The notes beneath the pieces are model-generated. The model saw only the letters and a list, made by a program, of their open reading frames with translations, was not told where the DNA came from and made no database searches. Positions 1 to 9,876 of a stretch of DNA of 64,000 nucleotides are shown here, in pieces. Location: NCBI GenBank assembly GCA_023213395.1, contig CM041465.1:133679741-133743740 (forward strand), written 5' to 3'. Position numbers and translations under genes: made by a program. The number at the start of each line of letters is the position of its first letter. Position 1 is the stretch's first letter. This DNA is from Cycas panzhihuaensis (taxonomy: Eukaryota; Cycadophyta).

Positions 1-1229
1 AGGATGACACTCTGGAGTGTCGTCACTCCCCTCCTATTTGGCATTTCCTTTGCATATCCTGCTATGCTCCCATGTGGATATGTGCCACCCTATCTCCTAG
101 CATCACATGTATCTATCACCACTACCCATTGCGATCGTGTGTGCCTCTACTAGGAATATGGGCCTGCATGAAAGGAAATGTGTATATCTCAAACAAATAT
201 CAAACACAAAAATCATATAATGATCAGCTCAAAATATCATTAATCATATCCTCATGCATCCATACACCCTCATACACATACAAACATGTGAACAAAAGCA
301 TACATATCATCCATCACATGTTATAATACACATCATTATATATCAACTGGGGTACCAATCACCCCATCTATATACATCAAAATAATCATGTGTCATAACA
401 TACAAATGATATGGTACATCATCTGTGGGAAGCTGGAGTTCTTGCATGGAGGGTTACAATCATGTGACTATATCTGGTGACTATGTGACTATATCTAGTG
501 ACTCCCTAGAAGTCCGTGCATTCCCCTGTTTAAAACAAAAACTCCTATATACTACTCTATTGCTACCCTGGCCCTAGGGCGTTATCTCCTGGTCGATGTG
601 ATCCCTCTCCTGGGGACCATATCCCTCCTAGACTCCTCCTCAGTCTCCAGGAGCCTCCCACCTCACTCCCCTCATCTCATGGCCTCCTCGGGGTCGTTTC
701 CACTGTGTGAGTATGTGTCTTGCTTCTCATCAACCTTGATGCCACCTCATCCACCAGTCGGTCAGATCAGGCCTGGATACGATCTTGATCGCTCTCTATA
801 TTGCAGAGCCTCTCCTCCATCCCTCTGAGATTCTCCTCCATCACCGCTAGTCAGATATGGCTCTCAGTATCTCCTCCAGCTCATCCCTGAGCCTCCAATG
901 CCTGTACCTGACTCTGTAGGGCATCCCTCTTAGCTTAGGTAGTATCCAGCTCTGCCTACTGTCGTCCCGCACATGCCTTATGCTCCAGGGACTCTACGAT
1001 CCATATGTCCCTCACCCTCACCAATGGGGCAGACACTATTATGTGGGTGCTTGCCGATCTGGGCTCATCACCCTCTTAGATGGGAGGCTACCCCTCTTCG
1101 TAGGCCTAGGGGAATATCTCCCAGACTACCACCTCCATCAGTCTCTGGATGTCTGTTATACCTGTAATCTAACATGTCATTTATTAGTACATGCCTATAC
1201 ATATATCAAATCAAAATCAAACTATATAC

Positions 1230-2450
1230 GTGTATTTGACAATCAAACGATGACAGGAGTTGGTCATGTCTCACCTAGTACGGCTGTCAACTCCTCTACT
1301 CGGGTGACTGCCTCTGCCTTGGGCACTCCACTAGTTGTGGGTACCTCCTCCTCCTCGGGTACCTCCTCAGCCACTGCCTCAGCCACTGGGGCATCCCTCC
1401 TCTCCTCAGCTAGTGTAGTCACCTCTCCAGATCTCCTGACAATCCGTAACCTATGGGCCTACGTCACTGGGTCCCTGTTCTCCTCCGCAGCTCCTGAGGG
1501 ACCTGCCTCTCTACCTGTAGTCCCTGATGAACCTGCTTCTCTACCCGCGGTCCGTGATGGACCTGCCTCTCCTGCAGCTTGTGATGAGCCAGCCCCATCA
1601 CCTTCATCGCTTCCCTTGTTATCTCTTGGGGGTACTCCTGCCCCACCTGCCTCATCATCGCTATCCCACCTCACCACTCTGTATGGGTCTGTTATGTAGT
1701 CTGTCATGGTGAGGAGGTCTAGCAATGTAGCCTCCACCAAGTGATGAATATGAGCATGGTCATCGACCCCTCTAAACATAATCTGCCACCTGTGTACCAT
1801 TGGGGCCTACTCTGAGACAGAGTGTGGTCTCCCTGTCGGCGCCACTGCTTCAAAGGGGTCGAAAAACTAGCACTGTAGTAGGGTATTGTATAACAGTCTG
1901 CCCTTTCCTACTACTCAAATAGCGTCTAGCTATGTGACGAGGTTCGTCGCTATGAGAGTAGCCCAGTCCAACCACTCTCCTACCTCACATCTGCGTGCCG
2001 CGTCTATCCAACCACCTGATATATTCCTATAGTTCTGTTTCTGGGATATCTGGAACAGAACGCACAATGTAATCAACTTCCTCAGGTGAGGAATCCCTAA
2101 CATCACCATGCTCTGGAGTGGTATCCCTCGTCTCTCCCACTGCGAGGCACAGAAGAAAGTAGCGACCTCCCATGTCCGCCTCATTACTGGGTAGCACTCC
2201 TAGTGTTGTCGGTACCCCCAGTATCCTCCTGATATCTCCCGGTGTCACTGATACATCCTCTACTTGGGGTAGATGGAAGATATACCTCCATCTACCCCAA
2301 TGAGACACTATATCCACTAGTAATCTCTGATGTGTACTGGGGTGTCCTCTTTACCTTTAGCAAGCCACATGTTGATAGGATCTGCCTATCCTCGTGTGTC
2401 ATCATCTCAACAAAGCTAAGCATAGCCATACATATGTTCTAATGGTTCTC
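1230..2450 (-). pseudogene. Tat-A antisense ORF, plant mobile domain (PMD)-like
   Basis: This antisense reading frame lies between the end of pol and the 3' LTR, as in Tat-B. Around 2230-2317 (minus) it reads RWRYIFHLPQVEDVSVTPGD followed by IRRILGVP. This matches the core pattern of plant mobile domains (FHLP..E...T..D...LLG.P), known from MAIN/MAIL proteins and from ORFs carried by gypsy elements. A second block (about 1930-2060) corresponds to the helical C-terminal part. The tail (about 1459-1720) is acidic and then runs in Gly/Ser/Pro repeats of the type EAGPSG. A frameshift near 2290 and several stops break the frame. The function is unknown; antisense ORFs at this place are a known trait of Tat elements. 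The PMD assignment rests on motif resemblance only. Confidence 0.6.
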
Positions 2451-3118
2451 TACCACGATCACAACCTGTAAAACACTGTGAAATAAGTCAGATCTTGACC
2501 TATGCTCGCCCCTCGTCCTTTGGACTGTCTCTCAGTCTTATTTGGTCAAGATTTGGGGACCCTCATGCCCCCATTTTTATTTTTTAGTAGTTCTACCACT
2601 TCGCACAGTGCCAAACTTCGCGATAACATGGAGTTTGGCCTGGGTCTTGTGGCGATCGGGGCCCCACGACAAAGATCGCAGCACTACGATCTTTACCGTG
2701 GTGTGAATGTCACCCCCCCCCCCCAAAATGGAGGATTTCTTGCCCAAAATACCTAAAAAACTATTCAAAGTGAGCCATAGCCAGGCCCACTAGGACCAGG
2801 GCTGCCTAATGCCCCAATCTCGCCTCTCTGTAGGTCTAGTTTGGACTCCTGGAGATCATTCCTTGCCCATACAGGGCCCAAAAAGCTATACAAAAATAAT
2901 AAAAATCTATGAACTTTGAATTGCGATATGGGATATGGTTTCGATAATCCACTCACTGGATCCAGTCGAGCGGTCACCATCTCATCTTTACAGTCCCGAT
3001 GGCTATCTTCTGGCCTCGATCCAACGGTCGGATCTCTCTCCACATGTCCCTGAAGTTGGGTGGTGCTCTGTTGTGTAAGGAAAGGGCTCTGGGCTCTGGA
3101 TTCATTTGAGAGCCCATG

Positions 3119-3123
3119 AAAAT
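3119..3123. repeat. Copia-1 target site duplication (left), AAAAT
   Basis: AAAAT lies immediately left of the Copia-1 LTR and is repeated at 8451-8455 immediately right of the other LTR. The uninterrupted site is visible in Tat-B at 40635-40639. Confidence 0.95.
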
Positions 3124-3767
3124 TGTTGAGAATACAATGTCCCAAATGTTAAACAGCCACAATATCTAAACTATTTTGCAACTAGTCACAGGAATTGAAA
3201 CTAAGATTTAACATGTAATTTCTAAAATCAGAGATAATACAACAACATCAATATACAAGTTAAACATCACATATGCACCTGATATAATGTGGTAAAACCC
3301 TAGCAGTGTGTAAGGGAAACATCCACATAGGAAAGATATCGATCTTTATTGCTGTAGAATGGAGAAATAGTACATCTTAGTAGTATAGTGCTCTCTGGAA
3401 TAATAACCAGCCACTGCCCTCATCACAGTACATTACATTGCATACAACATCATAAGAAAAGCCCTAAAACAGGTTACATGAGAGGGACATCCAAGGCATA
3501 AATCCCAGTCGTAGAATCTAAGGTATTTGTATCGAACGACCCTGATTCTATTTACAATTTAATAAGGTTTACAGGGCTAATTTTTTTGGTTGGGGGCTAT
3601 CGCCCTTGAACCCCCTCTCAGCGGGGGGCATTCCACACCCCTCACACCCCCCGGCCAAGGGGGGCTCCCGCCTCCCTTGGAAACCCCTGAGAAATATTAG
3701 GGAGGAAACTGCGCCAAAAACATGCCAAAATTTTAGCCTTAAACGATTGTTGTCACAATACCCAACA
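3124..3767 (-). repeat. Copia-1 3' LTR
   Basis: This 644-bp LTR starts on the plus strand with TGTTGAGAATAC and ends with CCCAACA. It has the same length as its partner at 7807-8450. It is the downstream LTR because the minus-strand polypurine tract abuts its right end. Confidence 0.93.
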
Positions 3768-3778
3768 ATCCCCACCTT
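3768..3778 (-). other. Copia-1 polypurine tract
   Basis: On the minus strand, AAGGTGGGGAT directly precedes the 3' LTR, as expected for the plus-strand primer in Ty1-copia elements. The same tract, AAGGTAGAGAT, is found before the Copia-3 LTRs. Confidence 0.75.
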
Positions 3779-3815
3779 GATAACAATTTACCCGATACCT
3801 TTCCTAGACCCTTCA

Positions 3816-6800
3816 TCATCTTTTCTGCAAACTAAGAGAAGTCAAACACCATTTGACCTTCTCTACTGATACTAGTTTTGTGAATATATAGGCATAATTC
3901 TAATTGGTGTGAATCTTCTCAAGTGCTACTCCACCTGCTTCCATAACCTGTCTAACAAAATAGTACTTCAGAGCAATATGCTTTGTTCTACTATGATAAG
4001 TTGGATTCTTGACTAAGTAAATGACACTTTGACTGTCACAAAATACCTTTATATTTTTCTGTCTCCTTCCAAGCTCAACCAATAGACCCCGTAACCAAAT
4101 TGCTTCTTTACAAGCATGTGCTGCAGCAATATATTTAGCTTCTGTGGTTGACAGTGCAATTATACTCTATAATTTAGACATCCAACTAACTAGACCATTT
4201 GCAAGAGTAAAAATATAACCTGAAGTATACCTTATTTTATCTAAATCTCTTGCAAAGTCTGAGTCGACATATCTACAAACCTGATTACCTATACCTCCAA
4301 AGGTGATGCAGTAGTCGCTTGTGCATCTCAAATACCGAAGCACCTATTTTACTGCAGCCCAATGTTCCTTTCCTAGATTTGCCATAAACCTGCTCACTAC
4401 ACCGACTACATGTGAAATATCAGGTCTTGTACATACCATGGCATACATCAAACTTCCTACTGCATTGGCATAAGGCACACGAGACATATTAGCCTTTTCT
4501 TCTTCACTACTAGGACTCATATTCGAAGAAAGCTTGAAGTGGGAAGCCAATGGGATACTCATTGGTTTCACATTTGCCATACCAAACTTGGTTAGCACCT
4601 TCTCCACATATTTCTGTTGTGATAACCATAGCTTGCCATTTTTTCTGTCTCTGTGTATCTCCATACCTAAGATTTATTTTGCAGCTCCTAGATCCTTCAT
4701 ATCAAAAGTCCCAGCCAACTGAGCCTTTAGCTTATTGATTTCTTCCATGCTCTTACTTGCAACTAGCATATCATCAACATATAATATCAAGATAATGAAT
4801 AAGCCATTGTCTATAAATTTAAAGTAAACACAATGATCATACTCATTTCTTTTGAAATTTTGGCTCTCCATGCAGGCGTCAAACTTCTTGTACCACTGCC
4901 TAGGTGATTGCTTCAGGCCATACAATGATTTTCTGAGCCTGCAAACAAGTCTTTTCCTGCCATCTTGTACAAACCCTTCTGGTTGATCTATATAGATCTC
5001 CTCATTTAAATCTCCATATAGAAAAGTTGTTTCTACATCTAACTGCTCCAACTCCAAATTAAGAGAAGCTACCAATGCTAACAGCACTCGAATTGAAGCA
5101 AGTTTGACAACTGGTGAAAAGATCTCATGAAAATCAATACCTATTTTCTATGCAAAACCTTTAGCCACCAGTCTTGTCCTGTATTTATCAACTTTTCCAT
5201 CAACATCTGTTTTCTTTTTTAAAACCCACCTACAACCAACAGTCTTCCTGCCATGTGGAAGTTCTACCAAGTCCCATGAATTATTTTTCTTCAAAGTATC
5301 TATCTCTTCCTGCATAGCCCTTATCCACTTCTCTCCATGGATATCATCTACTTCTTCCTGATAACATATGGGCTCACCATCATTAGAAACCAAAGCAATA
5401 GAAATAGAAGGGTTGTACCTATCAGGTGGATGACTAACTCGTGTAGATCTTCTAACTGTTGGCACAGGAGTGTCCACATACTCCTATGAATCTGCTGTTG
5501 TTTCATCTTCAGAAAGATCTTCATTCTCTTCTGATTCCATAGATGGCTGCATTTCAAATTTGACTTGTTGATATTCATCTTGCTTCTCCTGTTTCATTTC
5601 AGCTTCTACACTATCTGATTTTACAAGGGGAGATTCATCAAATATGATATCTTTGTTAATGGTGATTTTGTGGGCAGCATGATCCCATAACCTATATCCC
5701 TTTACACCATCCTTATCACCATAACCAACAAAGATATATCTCTTGGATTTTGGGTTTGAACATTTACTTTTGTCAATCCAGGCATAAGCATCACAACCAA
5801 AAACTTTTAAATTTGAATAATTACATGGATGTCCAATCCATACCTCTTCAGAAATCTTGTAATCTATTGCAAGTGATGGTGACCTATTCACCAGATAGCA
5901 AGTTGTTTGAACAGCTTCTGCCCACAAGCCCTGCTCCACTCCTACATTACTTAGCATGCTTCTTGCCCTTTCCAAGAGTGTCATATTCATGCGCTCAGCA
6001 ATGCCATTCTACTGTAGAGTATAGCTAGTGGTCTTCTGTCTTTCAATCCCAACTTCTCTACAATAGTTCTCGAACTCCAAGGAGTTGAACTCACCTCCAT
6101 TGTTAGTTCTTAAATATTTGATTGTCTTACCAGCACTGTTCTCAACTAAAGCCTTGAACTGCTTAAACACACTAAAAACTTCATATTTCCTTTTCAAAAA
6201 ATAGACCCATACCTTCTTGGAGTAATCATCTATAAATGTGACATAATACAATGATCCTCTACAAGATATTTTAGAGGCTGGTCCCCATACATCTGAATGT
6301 ATGTAATCTAGAACACCTTTACTAGTGTAACTCCCTACTTTAAACCTAAGTCTACACTGCTTTCCAAAAATACAATGTTTACAGAAAGCCAAATCTGAAA
6401 GCTGCAAGTTAGGAAGCAACTTACGGTTTATCAGCACCTTAAGTCTTTTCTCACTCATGTGCTCAAGTCTCTGATGCCATAACTGAGCTGGATCTTCTGC
6501 AGTCTTTGATGTTATAGCTACTTGGCTGACATATATACTTCCCACTAAAATGTGAAGATTTCCTTTCTTTAAGGCTTTCATAACAACCAAGGTGCCCTTT
6601 GACGCCTTTAGGACTCCTTCGTGACCTATATGCTTAAAACCACCTGAATCTAATTCACCCAAAGAAATCGAGTTCCTTTTCAAATCAGGTACATGTCTAA
6701 CCTTAGTTAATGTCCTGACTATCCCATCGAACATCTTAATTCTGATGCTACCAATGCCCATTGTCTTACAAGAAACTTCATTTCCCATAAGCACATCACC

Positions 6801-7736
6801 ACCATCAAGAGGTTGGTATGATGAAAACCAACTCTTGTGTAGATACATGTGGTGCGAAGCACTTGAATCTAATAACCAGTCATGGTGATAATGAGAAACA
6901 TTACAAGCAACCAAGACATCATCATCCATACCTTGATTTGACTCCACCTGATTTGCCTTCTTGGCAGGATCTTCCTTTTTCTGAAACTCCTTCCTTTTGT
7001 AACAATCCTTCTTGAGGTGACCGGTCTTATTACAATGCTAACACCTGAGCTTACTCTTTTTGCTCTTTGACTTGGACCTCAATGTATCACTGGAGTTTTG
7101 TCATCTCTCAAACATTCTACCCCTTACTGTGATGGCTTCTAGTGTAGAGGTTTCAAAACTAGATTTCCTCCACACTTCTTCCATTAGCAAAGCACTCACA
7201 ACAGAATCGTAATCTAATACATCTGTAGTGCTAAAACTAATTGAGGTGACAATATTATCCTAGGATTCAGGCAATGAGCATAACAAGGTAATAGCCTTAT
7301 CCTCATCCTCAATTTTAACATCGATACTAGTCAAGTGACAAATAAGAGTATTAAAAACATTTAAATGGTCAGCAATTTTTGTACCTTCCTTCATTCGTAA
7401 TGAGTACAGTTGCCTCTTCAGGTAGATTCAATTCATTACTAATTTGGTCATATACAGGCCTTTCAACTGGGTCCATAATCCTGCTGCTATCTCTTCTCCT
7501 GCGATATTAAACAAGACTTCATCTGCCAAGCACAATCATATTGTGCTAAGTGCCTTTTTGTCTAAGTCATCCCAATCATCATCGTCCATCCCTGCAGGTT
7601 TCTTCAATTTTCCTATAAGGGCTTTGTACAAACCCTGCTGTACAAGAACATCATGCGCTTTTAGCTTCCACAACTCGAAGTTGTTCTTGCCATTGAATTT
7701 CTCCACCTCAAACTTTGCACCTGCTAATTTTGCCAT
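3816..7736 (-). pseudogene. Copia-1 gag-pol polyprotein (degenerate)
   Basis: A single Ty1-copia gag-pol frame starts at the ATG at 7736 (MAKLAGAKFEVEKFNGKN). Gag runs to about 6960 and ends in a CCHC knuckle near 7000-7050 whose Trp codon is now a stop. Protease (about 6850-6880) reads LLDSSASHH where DSGAS is usual. The GAG-pre-integrase motif LWHQRLEHMSEK is at about 6450-6490, with G changed to E in RLGH. The integrase core spans about 6310-5640. Reverse transcriptase spans about 5300-4400 with an intact YVDDML at about 4760. RNase H ends at 3816. Frame breaks are mostly Q or W codons turned to stops, for example near 6012, 5488, 5146, 4673 and 4343. The protein would have replicated the element inside virus-like particles, but this copy cannot make it whole. 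Confidence 0.9.
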
Positions 7737-7790
7737 TTGGTGTAGAAAAGCCGACACCAAAACCTTCACAAACTCACTACAAAACAAAAA

Positions 7791-7806
7791 TGGCTCTAAT
7801 ACCACT
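7791..7806 (-). other. Copia-1 primer-binding site (initiator tRNA-Met)
   Basis: Directly after the 5' LTR the minus strand reads AGTGGTATTAGAGCCA. This is complementary, with one mismatch, to the 3' end of plant initiator tRNA-Met (consensus TGGTATCAGAGC). It fixes the orientation and the LTR end. Confidence 0.9.
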
Positions 7807-8450
7807 TGTTGAGAATACAAGGTCCCAAACCTTAAACAGCCACAAGATCTAAACTATTTTGCAACTAGTCACAGGAATCGAAATTAAGATTTAACATGCA
7901 AGTTCTAAAATCAGAGATAATACAACAATATCAATATACAAGCTAAACATCACATATGCACCCGATATAAAGTGGTAAAATTCTAGCAGTGTGCTAGGAA
8001 AACATCCACACAGGAAAGGTATCGATCTTTATTACTGTAGAATGGAGAAAAAGTACATCTCAGTAACAGAGTGCTCTTTAGAACAACAACCAGCCGCCGC
8101 CCTCATCACAGTATATTACATTACACACAACATCATAAGAAAAGCCCTAAAATGGGCTACATGAGAGGCACATCCAAGGCATAAATCTCAGCGGTAGAAT
8201 CTAGGGTATTTGTATCAAATGACCCTGATTCTCTTTATAATTTAATAAGGTTGATAAGGCTAATTTTTTGGGTCTGGGGCTATCGCCCACTAACCCCCTC
8301 TTAGTGGGGGGCGTTCCACACCCCCGGCACCCCCTGGCCAAGGGGGCTCCTGCCCCCCTTAGAACCCCCCGAGAAAGATTAGGGAGGAAAATCGCGCCAA
8401 AAACATGCCAAATTTTTACCCTTAAACGATTGTTGTCACAATACCCAATA
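7807..8450 (-). repeat. Copia-1 5' LTR
   Basis: This 644-bp LTR is the upstream one on the minus strand. It begins on the plus strand with TGTTGAGAATACAAGG and ends with CCCAATA, where the terminal CAACA has mutated to CAATA. It is flanked on the right by target duplication AAAAT (8451-8455). Confidence 0.93.
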
Positions 8451-8478
8451 AAAATGAATCTCGTTTTCATCAATTTTC

Positions 8479-8486
8479 CTTATATA
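8479..8486 (-). promoter_or_regulatory. TATA-like box of the Tat-A antisense ORF
   Basis: The minus strand reads CCTATATAAGG here; the equivalent in Tat-B (40663-40671) is TATATAAAG. It faces the antisense ORF. Copia-1 is inserted about 24 bp downstream, near where transcription would start, so in this copy the box is cut off from its ORF by 5.3 kb. The motif is near-palindromic and could also serve the plus-strand RNase H ORF. Confidence 0.45.
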
Positions 8487-9025
8487 GGTGGAGGCCCCAA
8501 CATGCACCTTCTCTGTTTCCACTTCAGTGATAGTCATTAGGATCATTTCTCATCACCGATCATCATTGCCTTCTAGCCCTATTTCTCGTTGCGCTTCTGT
8601 AGCTTCCGTTTTACCCATCCCTTTAGGTGCATTAATGGCGCCTTGTCGATGCATTTTTATAGGGCCCTTCTATCTCGTTTTGCGTGCCATTCCCGTGCAT
8701 GCCCGAGTTTATACTTGTTTAGCTTGTTTCGTTGTCCTGGACTCGTTTTTGCAGCCTATTCCTACCCCTAGGGTTTTCAAAGGGAATGCTCCCTCCGTCT
8801 GGAGCCATTCTTTGCTTTCTTAAGTAACCTTTGGCATCCTAGGGTGCCATTTTGCTGCCCACTCTCAGTCAGTGGTTGAATAGCCTGCTTATATCTTTGG
8901 GTAGCCTTATTGCTAGGTCCTCCTACCCTTTACGGCCATTTATTGTTTACCATACGAGCCCCTCTTGCCTTGTCCTTGACTTCATTGTACATTTTTCTTT
9001 ACCGAGACATATTTTCTTCTCGTCC

Positions 9026-9560
9026 ATGACTCTCTTTATCTTTACCGACAGCGGAAGCCGCAGTAATCCTAACCCTTCTGCTGCCACATGGATTCTTCGC
9101 GGTCCTTCCGTACATGATTTTCTACGCTCTGGGATCTTCCTCCCCGAGGCCACTAATAACGAAGTCAAGTACACGGTCGTTATCAAAGCCCTCACCGATG
9201 CACTATGTTTCTATCATAGATCTATCGTTCTTCTTTGTGACTCCTAGGTGGTGGTGTCCCATCTCACCCAGGTTTACCAGGCGCGATGCCCACGCTTGAG
9301 AGCCCCTGCTTCGACCGCTAGGTCTCTGTTAGCTTGTTCTCAGTCCGTTGACATCTGACACATCCCTCAGATACTCAACGCAGAGGTGGACAGCCTCATT
9401 CACCTCATCCTTGAGCACTGCCTTCCTCTTCTTACTAACCGCCTTTGAAACTTACCCGGTCACTCTGTCGCCCAAGTCTTAGGTCATCTTGTGTTTCTTC
9501 TCGCGGTCTTCTCACGCCTCTGAAAGCTAGCTGCTAATGAGGTTAAACTATGGCGACTAC
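9026..9560 (+). pseudogene. Tat-A extra RNase H (type I / archaeal-like) ORF
   Basis: This plus-strand reading frame encodes a second, RT-independent RNase H. It reads MTLFIFTDSGSRSN, PSAATWIL, EATNNEVKYT, then LLCDS, VVVSHLTQVYQARCPRLRA and HIPQILNAEVDSL. These are the landmarks of type I RNase H: the first Asp in TDxGSR, the ATNNxAEY block, the second Asp in CDS, and the HxPR..N..AD end. The second catalytic Glu is changed (EVKY instead of the expected EAEY), and stops follow CDS (9244) and lie within the HIP block. Tat elements are known to own such an additional RNase H, usually between the ordinary RNase H and integrase. Here it lies beyond integrase and the antisense ORF, close to the 3' LTR. 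Confidence 0.75.
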
Positions 9561-9761
9561 CAAGTTTGCTAATTCACCTGATATCATTAAGCACATCTCT
9601 TGCACTCTTACGATGGAGGTAACCCCCTCATCCTTCTTAGCTTCCTGTCGATTCTCGGGTGGCACATGGGCAACCCCTATATTGTCTCCACCCATGTTCT
9701 CGTATCCACGCGTTCCACCACGACACTCGCCAACACCCTTGGATCTTGTTTTGCTTATGAT

Positions 9762-9763
<2 letters not shown>

Positions 9764-9798
<35 letters not shown>
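9764..9798. repeat. (TA)n microsatellite
   Basis: An uninterrupted TA dinucleotide run lies in the spacer between the extra RNase H and the 3' LTR of Tat-A. Tat-B has only a short TATATATA at the matching place (about 42056), so the run expanded in this copy. Confidence 0.9.
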
Positions 9799-9801
<3 letters not shown>

Positions 9802-9864
9802 TACTGATAGTTTATTGCCAGCATTCGCCATCACACCATGCTTCCGAGTAACGAGGCTCTGTTA

Positions 9865-9876
9865 CCAAGGGGGCAT
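9865..9876 (+). other. Tat-A polypurine tract
   Basis: CCAAGGGGGCAT precedes the 3' LTR. Tat-B has CCAAGGGGGCAG at the same place. Confidence 0.75.

Larger units (their letters stand above)
3124..8450 (-). mobile_element. Copia-1: complete Tork-like Ty1-copia retrotransposon
   Basis: This is a full-length element of 5327 bp on the minus strand. It has two 644-bp LTRs (TGTTG...CAACA as seen on the plus strand), a primer-binding site complementary to initiator tRNA-Met, one gag-pol frame in Ty1-copia order (gag, protease, integrase, reverse transcriptase, RNase H), a polypurine tract and a perfect 5-bp target duplication. The pol sequence (FDMKDLGAAK, then ILGMEI, GKLWLSQ, YVEKVL) points to the Tork/Tnt1 lineage. 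It sits inside Tat-A, between the antisense ORF and its TATA box. About ten in-frame stops make it non-autonomous, and the two LTRs differ at 4 of the first 60 positions, so it is not recent. Confidence 0.95.

Noticed and set aside
980-1699. A 239-codon plus-strand open frame
   Set aside because: It is rich in Ser/Pro/Leu and lies opposite the Gly/Ser repeat tail of the antisense ORF; the open frame is a composition shadow and is not kept in Tat-B.
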